64,000 nt of DNA from NCBI RefSeq assembly GCF_026616195.1, contig NZ_JANHDH010000002.1, forward strand, positions 496,001 through 560,000, given 5' to 3'. Under the pieces are notes generated by a model that had not been told where the DNA came from, did no database searches, and saw only the letters and a program-made list of their open reading frames with translations. Below are positions 33,297 through 41,514 of the stretch, piece by piece (position 1 is the stretch's first letter; every line of letters begins with the position of its first letter). Both the position numbers and the translations under genes were made by a program. The stretch comes from Haloarchaeobius amylolyticus (lineage in GTDB: Archaea; Halobacteriota; Halobacteria; Halobacteriales; Natrialbaceae).

Positions 33297-36092
33297 CTAC
33301 TCGGTGAACGAGACCCAGCCGTCGGGTGCGTGTTCCTTCACGAGGTTCATCTCCGTGCGGGCCTCGCTCCGGCTCTCGTGCGGTTCGATGCTCTCGGCGA
33401 GGGCGTCGCCGCCCTCGTCGACGAGGCGCCAGATCCAGCCGCCCTCGACCATGTGCAACTCGAAGGCCGCGTCGTCGATCTCGATGACGCTGGCCGCGCT
33501 GACGAGGTCGCGCACGCTCTCGACCGTCTTGCGTGCCTCCTCGCGGCTGTCGAACGCGCCCGCGCCGGTCGAGACGACCTGCTGGGAGGAGTCGAGCAGC
33601 CGCCAGTACCAGCTGTCGCCCTCGCGGAACAGCTCGTAGGAGGCGTCGCCGAAGTCGACCCGGCCGGCCTGCGGGGCGAGCCGCCGGAGGTCCTCGACGT
33701 GGTCCTCGAGGTCGCCCCTGGTCCCGAAGAACCGCGTCCCCTGCGCGAGCACCTCGCGGTCCTCGTCGCTGAGGGTCCACCGCCAGCCCGAGTCCTCGCG
33801 GGTGAGCCAGATGACCGCCGACTCGATGGAGAAGACGGGGGCGTCGGCCGCGTCGTTCTGGACGGCCATGACGACGTCCTTGACGGCCTGTTCGGTCTCG
33901 TAGGCGCGTGCGCTCTCGGCGACCAGGTCGCGGTCGCGGTCGAGGAGCCGCCAGCGCCAGTCGTCCTCCTCCCCGACGAGCTGGACGACGAACTGCCCGA
34001 TGGCGTAGGAGTCGGCCTCGGCGGCCACGCCGCGGATGCGCTCGACCGTCTGCTTGAGGTCGTCGCGGGTCGCGTGGGCCGCCTCGCCGTCGGCGACGAC
34101 GCGGCCGTCCGTGAGGACGAACCGCCAGCGCCAGTCACCGTCGTCGGTGTACGCCTGGAAGATGGCGTCGGACATGGTCCGCACGTCGGCGTGCAGGTTG
34201 TCCTTCAGCTGCGAGAGGTAGGTGCGTGCGCCGCCACGGGTGTCGTGGAGCTTCGGCCCCTCGGCGACCATGTGGCCGGCCTCGTCGATGAGCCGCCAGC
34301 CCCACAGGTCGTCGTCGTTGCGGAACAGCTCGAAGGCGGCGGTGTCGATCTCCAGCATCTCCGCGTCGGGTGCCTTCTGCTTCAGCGTCATCATGGCCTC
34401 GGTCGCCTCCGAGCGGGACTCGTGTTCCGCGCCGGAGTCGGCCATCACGGCGCCGTCCTCGTCGATGAGCCGCCAGCGCCACTCGCCGTCGTCGGCCTCG
34501 TAGACCTGGAACGCGGCGTTCTCGAACTCGATGAGGTCGGCCTCGGCGGCCTGCTCGCGCACCCGTTCGATGGATTCGGTCGCGGCGTCCTCGGACATGT
34601 GGTCGAACGTCGAGTCCGCGAGGACGGTCCGGTCCTCGGTGGCGAGCCGCCAGTGCCAGTCCTCGCCGTCGGGGTAGACCTCGTACTCGGCCCCGTCGAT
34701 GTCGACGAGGTCGGCGGCTTCGACGTTCCGGGCGACCTCGTCGGCCGAGCGCTCGCTCGCCGCGCGGTCGCCGGTGGGTTCGTGGCTCCGGGCGACGACG
34801 CTCTCGGTCGCGTCGACCAGCCGCCAGCGCCAGCCCTCGTCGGTCTCGTGGAGCTCGTACGTCGGCGTCCCGGCGACGGTCACCGAGGAGTCGCCGACCG
34901 CCGGCAGCACGTCCTCGACCGCGGACTCGGCCTGCCGACGGGTGTCGAAGTCGGCCGTGCTGGTCGCGAGCAGTTCGTCGTCGCCGTCGACGAACCGCCA
35001 GTCCCACGTACCGTCCTCGTTGGCGAGTTCGACCCCGATGGACTCGACGGCGAGGGCGCGCGCGTCGCCGAACTCCTCGGCCATCCGCATCGCGACGCGC
35101 TCGGCGTCCTCGTGGCTCGGGAAGTCCCCGACGCCGGTCGCCAGGTCGTTCCGGTCCGCGTCGAGCAGCTCCCACGTCCAGCGGTTGTCGCGCTCGGTGT
35201 AGTTGAACGCGGCCCCGTCGATGTCGAGGATGTCCGCGCCGGCACCGGCCTCCTTGACGAAACTGACCGACTCCTCGGTCGTGTCGCGGTCCTCGTAGAG
35301 GTCGGTACCTTCGGCGACGACGCTGCCGTCGTCGCGCATCAGCACCCAGCGCCACTCGCCCTCGTCGTTCTCGTACAGGCGGAAGGCGGCCGTCGTGATC
35401 TCCAGCAGGCCGGCCTCGTCGATCTGTGTCTTCACGCCGTCGATGGTCGCCTCGGCGTCGGGCCGGGTCGCGGCCGTCGCCTCGCTGCTGGCCAGTGCGT
35501 CCTGCTGGATGATGCGCCAGGTCCAGTCGCCTGTCGCGTTCCGGAACACCGCGAACAGGGCGCCCCGCATCGCTTCGCCGACCATGACGGGCGGCTGGTC
35601 GCCGTAGCCCTCCTCCTCGACGAGGAAGCCCTTGCGCCCGGTGACGACCGGGACCAGCGCCGTCACGCCGGCCAGTATCGCGTTCCCGGTCAGGTACGTC
35701 ACGATGACCATCGGGCTCCGGTCGGAGATGCCGTCAGGCCCCCAGTACTGCGGGTAGACGGTCGTGAACAGTATCACGCCGACGATGGCGATGGCGAGCC
35801 CCACCACCGAGGCCTGTATCGCTCGCCTGCGTACCGGTAACAGCAACACGATCCCGAACAGTCCCAGCGAGAGCCCCACGGCCGCGATGGACCAGGCGAT
35901 CTCCTGTAGGAAGAACTGTTCGCCGGCCATCATCCCCGGACCGAGCAGGTAGAAGAGGATTCCACCGAACCCGACGAGATAGCCGGCGATGAAGAGCCAG
36001 TACCCGTAGACCTCACGGGCCGACTCCGGTTCACCCACGTATTGTTCGTACAACCCGAACAGCTTGTTCCGCACTTCGGTATGCGTCGACAT
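33297..36092 (-). CDS. Membrane protein with 13 tandem YegP/DUF1508-like repeats
   Basis: 931 residues from the ATG at 36092 (a GTG two codons upstream is less likely). Four membrane helices lie at about 29-50, 60-86, 91-113 and 128-151. From about 177 to the end there are 13 copies of a 57-59-residue unit of the form AAFELYxxDDGxWxWRLxDxxGxVVAxSxxxxxSRxxA. This is the YegP/DUF1508 (HVO_2922-type) beta-strand pattern, each with a W-x-W-x-L core. The repeats are divergent from each other, so the array is old. Function is unknown; the soluble array probably faces the cytoplasm as a scaffold or binding surface. TTTATTATAAAT at 36116-36127 is a strong leaderless TATA. Confidence 0.85.
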   Translation of the reverse strand: MSTHTEVRNKLFGLYEQYVGEPESAREVYGYWLFIAGYLVGFGGILFYLLGPGMMAGEQFFLQEIAWSIAAVGLSLGLFGIVLLLPVRRRAIQASVVGLAIAIVGVILFTTVYPQYWGPDGISDRSPMVIVTYLTGNAILAGVTALVPVVTGRKGFLVEEEGYGDQPPVMVGEAMRGALFAVFRNATGDWTWRIIQQDALASSEATAATRPDAEATIDGVKTQIDEAGLLEITTAAFRLYENDEGEWRWVLMRDDGSVVAEGTDLYEDRDTTEESVSFVKEAGAGADILDIDGAAFNYTERDNRWTWELLDADRNDLATGVGDFPSHEDAERVAMRMAEEFGDARALAVESIGVELANEDGTWDWRFVDGDDELLATSTADFDTRRQAESAVEDVLPAVGDSSVTVAGTPTYELHETDEGWRWRLVDATESVVARSHEPTGDRAASERSADEVARNVEAADLVDIDGAEYEVYPDGEDWHWRLATEDRTVLADSTFDHMSEDAATESIERVREQAAEADLIEFENAAFQVYEADDGEWRWRLIDEDGAVMADSGAEHESRSEATEAMMTLKQKAPDAEMLEIDTAAFELFRNDDDLWGWRLIDEAGHMVAEGPKLHDTRGGARTYLSQLKDNLHADVRTMSDAIFQAYTDDGDWRWRFVLTDGRVVADGEAAHATRDDLKQTVERIRGVAAEADSYAIGQFVVQLVGEEDDWRWRLLDRDRDLVAESARAYETEQAVKDVVMAVQNDAADAPVFSIESAVIWLTREDSGWRWTLSDEDREVLAQGTRFFGTRGDLEDHVEDLRRLAPQAGRVDFGDASYELFREGDSWYWRLLDSSQQVVSTGAGAFDSREEARKTVESVRDLVSAASVIEIDDAAFELHMVEGGWIWRLVDEGGDALAESIEPHESRSEARTEMNLVKEHAPDGWVSFTE
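33300..35564 (-). repeat. Protein-coding tandem repeat array (13 units of about 174 bp)
   Basis: This is the DNA of the 13 DUF1508-like units. The units can be recognised by the recurring WRWRL, WTWEL, WHWRL and WYWRL cores about every 58 codons. Identity between units is low at DNA level, so it is not a recent expansion. Confidence 0.8.
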
Positions 36093-36389
36093 GCCCACAG
36101 GCGAATCTATCCCCCATTTATAATAAATGCTTCAACCCCACTCACGGCTAATTTTAGGAAAATAAAACGTACAACCGCGTCTATGTATTAACACTTGCGG
36201 CCGAACCGTCTGGCGGTTTCGAACGATAGTATTTCTTATGGTTGTTCGTTAACACTATCTCCAGTGGCGACGTGACTGGGCGCTGACAGGGCTCTGGACG
36301 GCGAATCAGCCGGAAATCGCATCGTTCGCGCGGCCGCGGTCCCACGGAGAATCGAGGGCGGTGCGCCGGCGGTCACCAGCGCCCCGCCG
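36093..36389. other. AT-rich intergenic region with the promoter of the 13-repeat gene
   Basis: 297 nt between the pantoate kinase stop and the repeat-protein start. It holds the TATA box at 36116-36127 and a long AT-rich tract (36120-36255) that includes TTTTAGGAAAATAAAACG. No open frame of haloarchaeal character and no convincing RNA fold were found. Confidence 0.6.
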
Positions 36390-37220
36390 TCACTTCAGCA
36401 TCGCGCCGGCCGGGTGGGTCGCACACACCGAGGCGTCGTAGCCGGCGTCGGTCAGACCACTGCCGAGTGCGAACACCGTCTCGCCGAGCATCGCCATCGA
36501 CGCCTGGCCGCCCGCGTCGATGACCTCCTCGATGACGTCCCTGACGTCGGGGGTGAGCAGGTCCGCCTCGCGGGCGAACCGGCGCGACGCGAAGATGAAA
36601 CTCGCCAGCGTCGGCTCCTTGACGACGCGCGAGAGTGCCTGCTTGCCCGCCTCCGAGAGCTGTTCCGTGTCGCCCGAGAGCACCTCGGCGGTCGAGAGCT
36701 GGCCGATGTTGAGGTACTCGACCCGGGCGCGCGCCGGAATCCCGTCGAGCAGGTTGTGCTGCGGGCCGCCCGGCTCCAGCCGGAGGGGGATACCCCCGCG
36801 AGCCTGCGCGACCACGTCGCCGAGGCCGGTCCCGGCCTGCACCTCCGCGCCGTGGGCGATGGTCACCAGTTCGTTCTCCGAGAGCTGCCGGTCGAACACC
36901 TGGTTCGTCGCCAGCGCGGTCCCGAGCGCCATCGCGCCGGAGACGCCGAAGCCGGCGCCGAGGGGTAGCGGCGTCTCGGCCTCGACGGTCGCCCCGGCGT
37001 CGAGCGTCCGGAGCACCGTCAGCACCGAGTCGACCTCGGTGACCTCGCCGTTCAGCCGCACCGTCGGGTCGCTGCTCGGTCGGACCGTCACCTCGACGCC
37101 GTCGGTGAGCGTGAGCCCCCCACCCCGGGAGCCCGCCTTCGTCGGGTCGTCCGCGTTCGGATGCGCGCTGAAGAACCCCGTGATGTGCCCGGGGACGAAA
37201 GCACGCGCCTCGTCGGTCAT
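36390..37220 (-). CDS. Pantoate kinase (archaeal GHMP kinase)
   Basis: 276 residues. AFVPGHITGFFSAH is the start signature of archaeal pantoate kinase. TPLPLGAGFGVSGAMALGTALA is the GHMP kinase phosphate-binding loop (about 87-105), and AGTGLGDVVAQARGGIPLRLEPG follows. It phosphorylates pantoate, the first archaeal-specific CoA step; the 4-phosphopantoate ligase gene is 3.1 kb downstream. A TATA box GATTTAAC at 37245-37252 sits 28 nt before the ATG. Confidence 0.94.
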   Translation of the reverse strand: MTDEARAFVPGHITGFFSAHPNADDPTKAGSRGGGLTLTDGVEVTVRPSSDPTVRLNGEVTEVDSVLTVLRTLDAGATVEAETPLPLGAGFGVSGAMALGTALATNQVFDRQLSENELVTIAHGAEVQAGTGLGDVVAQARGGIPLRLEPGGPQHNLLDGIPARARVEYLNIGQLSTAEVLSGDTEQLSEAGKQALSRVVKEPTLASFIFASRRFAREADLLTPDVRDVIEEVIDAGGQASMAMLGETVFALGSGLTDAGYDASVCATHPAGAMLK

Positions 37221-37318
37221 ACCCCGAGAGTCTGCGACGCGGGCGTTAAATCGTTATCATCTCCCGCTCCCCCGTGGGGCTCTACTCGGCCGACTGTCGA
37301 CCCGCCCAGCCCGTTGCC

Positions 37319-37885
37319 CTACTCGGCGAGCCTGATGTGCCGGTTCGGGTGCTGGTCCGCGCCGGCGGCGAGGACGTCGGACTGGAGCAACTCCTCGATG
37401 CGGGCCTTCGCCGCCTCGCGCTCCACGCCGCCGAGGATGCCCAGCGCGTCGAGCAACAGCTCGTCCGGGACGCCCTCGCCGGCGCCGCCCATCGGCGTCC
37501 GGGCGTCGTCCCCGCTGCCCGGGTCCCGCAGGCGCTCGACGTACGCCGTCACGTCGGTCTCGCCCGCGAGGTCGTCGTGCCACGACGCCGGGAAGGCGCT
37601 CACCCGGCCATCACCGACCCAGTAGCAGTCGGCGCCGGTCCACGTCTCCGCGTCGTCGGCCCGGTCCGTCACGACCGTCACCAGACTCTCCGGCTCGAAC
37701 GGCACGTCCTCGCCGCCGGCCATCTCGTCACGCACCGCCGCGGCGTACTCGCGGACCGTCTCGGTGGCGACCCCCGGCCGGTCGGCGTCGTGGAACCGCT
37801 CGACCAGCGTCAGGAACTCGGTCACGCGGAGACTCCGACCACGGTCGACCGCTCGCTGGAGGACTGCGTCGTCGAGTCGTGTCAT
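37319..37885 (-). CDS. Hypothetical acidic protein
   Basis: 188 residues, soluble, with no signal peptide. It starts MTRLDDAVLQRAVDRGRSLRVTEFLTLVERFHDADRP, mainly helical. WTGADCYWVGDGRVSAFPASWHDDLAG follows, then another helical region that includes a run resembling a small winged helix (VEREAAKARIEELLQSDVLAAG). It is 98 nt upstream of pantoate kinase on the same strand, but the kinase has its own TATA box. I do not recognise the family. Confidence 0.65.
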   Translation of the reverse strand: MTRLDDAVLQRAVDRGRSLRVTEFLTLVERFHDADRPGVATETVREYAAAVRDEMAGGEDVPFEPESLVTVVTDRADDAETWTGADCYWVGDGRVSAFPASWHDDLAGETDVTAYVERLRDPGSGDDARTPMGGAGEGVPDELLLDALGILGGVEREAAKARIEELLQSDVLAAGADQHPNRHIRLAE

Positions 37886-37984
37886 GTCCGGGACTCGGGC
37901 CTCGACCCGTGTCAGTGGCCGCCCAAGGTGGCTTGCCCACCCGCGACCGCACCATTGAAACCCGCCGCCCGAGAGGGGGTCGGT

Positions 37985-38371
37985 ATGGCTCTCTCACAGC
38001 TGACTGGCATCGCGGTCGCCGCCCTGCTCGCGGGCGTCCTCGCCGGCGGCTCCCGGCTGGTCGTCGGGACCGAAGGTGGTCCGGGTGGTGCCGCCACGAC
38101 GGTCGTCGTGACGGGCGTCGCGACCGCAGCCCTCGTGGCCGTCTTCGGCGGGCTGCTGGTCGGGGTCGAGGCACTCGTCGGGGGCCTCCTCGCAGGAGTC
38201 GTCGGCGGCATCATCACCCTCGCACTCGCCCTGATGGCGTACAACAGCGACAGCTGGGTCGCCGCCGACGAGGGCGCCGACCAGACGACCGCCGTCAGGC
38301 AGGTCGAGACCCTCGTCGGGTCGAGCGCGGTCGGGATGCTGGCGGCGACGCTGGCGGTCTACCTGCTGTAG
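37985..38371 (+). CDS. Hypothetical polytopic membrane protein
   Basis: 128 residues from the ATG at 37985. It has four hydrophobic segments (LTGIAVAALLAGVLAGG, TTVVVTGVATAALVAVFGGLLV, GGLLAGVVGGIITLALALMAY and a C-terminal VGMLAATLAVYLL) separated by short polar loops. It is Gly/Val/Ala-rich with no Cys. Convergent with aspS. Function unknown. Confidence 0.65.
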   Translation: MALSQLTGIAVAALLAGVLAGGSRLVVGTEGGPGGAATTVVVTGVATAALVAVFGGLLVGVEALVGGLLAGVVGGIITLALALMAYNSDSWVAADEGADQTTAVRQVETLVGSSAVGMLAATLAVYLL

Positions 38372-38471
38372 CGGTCGCGAAGAAAGGAATCGGGTGTTCT
38401 GCGGGCGGGGAGGGGCTCGGACGCTGACGATTCGGCGAGACTCACTGTGTTCGTCTCGCGGGAATTCACTC

Positions 38472-38488
38472 GCAAATCGAAGATTTGC
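38472..38488. terminator. Hairpin between convergent genes, candidate bidirectional terminator
   Basis: GCAAATC (38472-38478) and GATTTGC (38482-38488) form a perfect 7-bp stem with a GAA loop. It lies in the 154-nt gap between the convergent membrane-protein gene and aspS. The surrounding sequence (38410-38525) belongs to a class of repetitive, non-acidic haloarchaeal spacer DNA. Confidence 0.4.
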
Positions 38489-38525
38489 TCGTGCTTCCCA
38501 CGCTCCGAAACAGCGCACTTCGCCC

Positions 38526-39830
38526 TTACGGGCTCAGACGCTGGCGGTCTCGCGGGAACAGCACAGCCTCCCGGATGTTGTCGAGCCCGAGCATCGTCAT
38601 GATGAGACGCTCGCCACCGAGGCCCCAGCCGGCGTGGGGCGGCATGCCGTACTTGAACATCTTGGTGTAGTACTCGAACTCGTCGGGGTTCAGGCCCTGC
38701 TGCTCGAAGCCCTCGACGAGGTGGTCGTAGCGGTGCTCGCGCTGGCCGCCGGAGACGAGCTCCATGCGCGGGTGCATGAGGTCGAAGCCGGTCGAGGTCT
38801 CGGGGTCGTCGTCGAGGTCCTTGATGTAGAACGGCTTGATCTCGCTGGGCCAGTTCGTGATGAAGTAGTGCTCGCCGACGTCCTCGCCGAGCGCGCGCTC
38901 GGCCTCGGTGGAGAGGTCGTCGCCGTAGACGAGCATCTCGTCGAGTTCGCCGGTCGCGTTGACGCGCTCGATGGCCTCCTCGTAGGTGAGCCGCGGGAAG
39001 TCGCCCTCGGGCAGGTCGAACTCGTCCTCGAGACCGAGGAGTTCGAGCTCCTCCTGGCAGTTCTCGGAGACGGCCTCGTAGGCGGCCTTCACGACGCCCT
39101 CGACGACGTCCATCGCGTCGTTGTGGTCGTGGAACGCGCCCTCGAAGTCGATGGAGGTCGCCTCGTTCAGGTGACGGGGCGTGTTGTGTTCCTCGGCGCG
39201 GAAGATGGGGCCGATCTCGAAGACCTTCTCCAGCCCGGAGCCGGCCATGAGCTGCTTGAACAGCTGTGGCGACTGGTTCATGAACGCCTCCTCGCCGAAG
39301 TACGAGATGGGGAAGAGTTCGGTGCCGCCCTCGGTGCCGGTGGCGACGATCTTCGGCGTGTTGATCTCCGTGCAGCCGACGTCGCGGAAGTGCTCGCGGA
39401 CCGCGCGCAGGACCTCCGAGCGGATCTCGAAGACGGCCTTCACGTCGGGCTTGCGGAGGTCGAGGGTGCGGTTGTCGAGGCGGGTCGGGAGCTCGGCGTC
39501 GACCTTGCCGGATGGGTCGAGCGGGAGCTGCGGGTCGGCGGGCGCGACGACCTCGAACGACTCGGGAACGAGTTCGAAGCCGGTCGGCGCGCGCGGTTCC
39601 TCCTTCACGTCGCCGGTGACCTTGACGACGGATTCGCGGGCGGCGTCGAGGCCGGTCTCGACGAGTTCCTCGTCCATCTCGTCCTTCTCCAGTTTGACCT
39701 GGAGCTTGCCTGTCTTGTCTCGGACGATGACGAACGCGATACCACCGAGGTCGCGGGTCTCGTGGACCCAGCCGGCGACGGTCGCCGAGGTGCCGGGTTC
39801 CACGTCCGCGGTGTACGTTCTGTTCTCCAT
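38526..39830 (-). CDS. aspS: Aspartyl-tRNA synthetase, archaeal type (probably non-discriminating)
   Basis: 434 residues. The N-terminal OB-fold anticodon domain (about 1-105) starts [24 protein letters not shown]. Class II motif 2 is [20 protein letters not shown] and motif 3 is [17 protein letters not shown]. It charges aspartate to tRNA-Asp and, if non-discriminating, to tRNA-Asn. gatB in the same window supports the indirect Asn-tRNA route, but the discrimination state cannot be proven from the parts I can read. TATA-like TTTAAGATAC at 39851-39860 lies 25 nt before the ATG. Confidence 0.95.
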   Translation of the reverse strand: MENRTYTADVEPGTSATVAGWVHETRDLGGIAFVIVRDKTGKLQVKLEKDEMDEELVETGLDAARESVVKVTGDVKEEPRAPTGFELVPESFEVVAPADPQLPLDPSGKVDAELPTRLDNRTLDLRKPDVKAVFEIRSEVLRAVREHFRDVGCTEINTPKIVATGTEGGTELFPISYFGEEAFMNQSPQLFKQLMAGSGLEKVFEIGPIFRAEEHNTPRHLNEATSIDFEGAFHDHNDAMDVVEGVVKAAYEAVSENCQEELELLGLEDEFDLPEGDFPRLTYEEAIERVNATGELDEMLVYGDDLSTEAERALGEDVGEHYFITNWPSEIKPFYIKDLDDDPETSTGFDLMHPRMELVSGGQREHRYDHLVEGFEQQGLNPDEFEYYTKMFKYGMPPHAGWGLGGERLIMTMLGLDNIREAVLFPRDRQRLSP

Positions 39831-39898
39831 ACCGCGTGATTCCGGAGGCTGTATCTTAAATGACTTCGTTTCGTGCCAGCACGCCTCCGAAAGGGTTT

Positions 39899-40564
39899 TC
39901 AGTGGTTCCGCGGGTCCTCGCCGACCTGTCGGTCGACGAGTTCGGACAGGCCACGGCGCAGACGCTCCGAGGCGGCCTGCCCGGAGATACCGAGTTCCTC
40001 AGCCACGTCGCCGAGGTTCGCTTCCCGTGGAACCGAGAAGTACCCGGCCGCCAGTGCGACCCGGAGGGCCTCCCGCTGGTCGTCGCTCAGCGTCACCCGT
40101 CTGGTCACGTGCTGCTCGCACGGCCCGCTGGCGACGGCCTCGACCGACGCCGAGACCGCGCTGTCGGAGAGGTGTGCCTCGAAGGTCGCCATGTCCTCGC
40201 GGTCGGGGAACCGGAACCGGGCCCGCCATTGCGCGTCGCGACACGTCGCCGAGAGCAACTGGCCGTCGAGGTCCAGTAGCAGGTCGTACAGCGAGACGAG
40301 GACCGCGTCGGTGAGCGTGACCGAGAGGAGTGCCCACCGGTCGTGGTCACAGACGTGCGTCTGCTTGCCGACGGAGCCGTCGTCGGCCAGTGCCGCCCGG
40401 AAGTCGGCGACGTCGACGTTCCGGACCCAGAAGTCGAGTTCGACGGTCCCCCGGTCGGTCCGTCCCACCTGGTCGACCTCCAGCACCGCGTCCGGGAAGC
40501 GCCGCAGGGTGTCCCCGAGGCCCAGCGAACTCGCTTCGACGGCGAACTCGACACTGACAGTCAT
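39899..40564 (-). CDS. HTH-10 family transcriptional regulator
   Basis: 221 residues. The N-terminal 150 or so form a BAT-type sensor region without GAF or PAS domains. The C-terminal HTH-10 domain has [50 protein letters not shown], spanning about 160-208. A TATA-like stretch (40581-40596, minus strand) precedes the ATG by 20-30 nt, with an inverted repeat just upstream. The gene sits between aspS and GGGP synthase and is probably monocistronic. Signal and targets unknown. Confidence 0.88.
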   Translation of the reverse strand: MTVSVEFAVEASSLGLGDTLRRFPDAVLEVDQVGRTDRGTVELDFWVRNVDVADFRAALADDGSVGKQTHVCDHDRWALLSVTLTDAVLVSLYDLLLDLDGQLLSATCRDAQWRARFRFPDREDMATFEAHLSDSAVSASVEAVASGPCEQHVTRRVTLSDDQREALRVALAAGYFSVPREANLGDVAEELGISGQAASERLRRGLSELVDRQVGEDPRNH

Positions 40565-40597
40565 TCGTCTCGAAGAAGGCCATATTATAGATAAATG

Positions 40598-40617
40598 TCA
40601 CGGCTAGACGGCCGTGA
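40598..40617. promoter_or_regulatory. Inverted repeat upstream of the HTH-10 gene
   Basis: TCACGGC (40598-40604) and GCCGTGA (40611-40617) are perfect 7-bp arms around a 6-nt spacer. They lie directly upstream of the TATA region of the minus-strand regulator gene, about 35-53 nt before its ATG. This is a position for an activator or autoregulatory site. Confidence 0.4.
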
Positions 40618-40726
40618 TACCCGCAGACGACCATGAATTTCCAGCGTATCCGAGGTTCTCGTATCATCACCCAGTGGTAATGCTCGCGGGTCCCCCCGCG
40701 CACCGGGTGTGTCGGGCCCCGGCAGG

Positions 40727-41425
40727 TCAGGCGTCGTTCGCGCCGCGGACCGTCGCCTCGACCGCCTCGATGCCCTCGTCGTGGACGAGGTCGCCGACGA
40801 CGACCACGTCGGCGTGTTCGGCCATCGTGTTGGCCGACTCGTAGTCGTGGATGCCGCCGCCGTAGAACACGGTCGCCTCGTCGACCGCGTCCTGGGCCGC
40901 GGCGACCTTCTCGGTGTCACCGAGCATCCCGGAGTACTCGATGTAGATGATCTCCTGGCCGAACATGCGTTCTGCAATCTCGGCGTAGGCCGCCACGTCG
41001 TCGGCCTGCAGGTCGCACTCGGCCTCGGTGTACTCGGCGACGCTGGCCTCGTCGTTGAGGACGATGTAGGCCTCCGTCGTCGTCTTCTCCCAGTCGAAGT
41101 CGTCGATGCGGAGCCACTCCTTGTGCGCGCCGGTGACCCAGAACACGTCGCCGGCGTTGAACACGGTCGGGACGAGGTAGCCGTCGAGGTGGTCGGAGTC
41201 GACGACCACGTTCGGCATGCTCGGCTCCTGGTACAGCGGCACGTCGTGCTCGGCGCAGGCCTCGATGACCTCGGCGACCTTCTCCTCGGTCATGCCGAGG
41301 GTTCCGCCGATCTCGATGGCGTCGGTGCCCGTCGCACACACGTCTTCGTAGGTGACCCCGTCGGGGAGCTCCTTGTCGGGGTCGAGTTTCAGGATGTGGT
41401 TCCAGTCGTCCCACGGTCGGCTCAT
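40727..41425 (-). CDS. Geranylgeranylglyceryl phosphate synthase
   Basis: 232 residues. [11 protein letters not shown] at the start, [24 protein letters not shown] and [30 protein letters not shown] at the end are the TIM-barrel signature of archaeal GGGP synthase (I list these as separate motifs). It makes the first ether bond of archaeal membrane lipids. The family includes PcrB relatives, but in an archaeon the geranylgeranyl enzyme is expected. A TATA-like GATTTTAG sits about 29 nt before the ATG. Confidence 0.95.
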   Translation of the reverse strand: MSRPWDDWNHILKLDPDKELPDGVTYEDVCATGTDAIEIGGTLGMTEEKVAEVIEACAEHDVPLYQEPSMPNVVVDSDHLDGYLVPTVFNAGDVFWVTGAHKEWLRIDDFDWEKTTTEAYIVLNDEASVAEYTEAECDLQADDVAAYAEIAERMFGQEIIYIEYSGMLGDTEKVAAAQDAVDEATVFYGGGIHDYESANTMAEHADVVVVGDLVHDEGIEAVEATVRGANDA

Positions 41426-41514
41426 ACGGGGACGAACCTCGTGCCCGGCTAAAATCTCTTCGAAACCCCGACCCGGAGTTTAACGTCGCCAGCCGCCGTC
41501 TGTACGGGTGACTC

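Noticed and set aside
33300-35564. CRISPR-like or satellite DNA repeats
   Set aside because: The periodicity is at protein level (about 58 codons) with diverged DNA; there are no identical repeats or spacers.
36200-36270. Possible hairpin from GATAGT and ACTATC with CGAAC and GTTCG
   Set aside because: The two short complementary blocks occur in the wrong order to nest into one stem.
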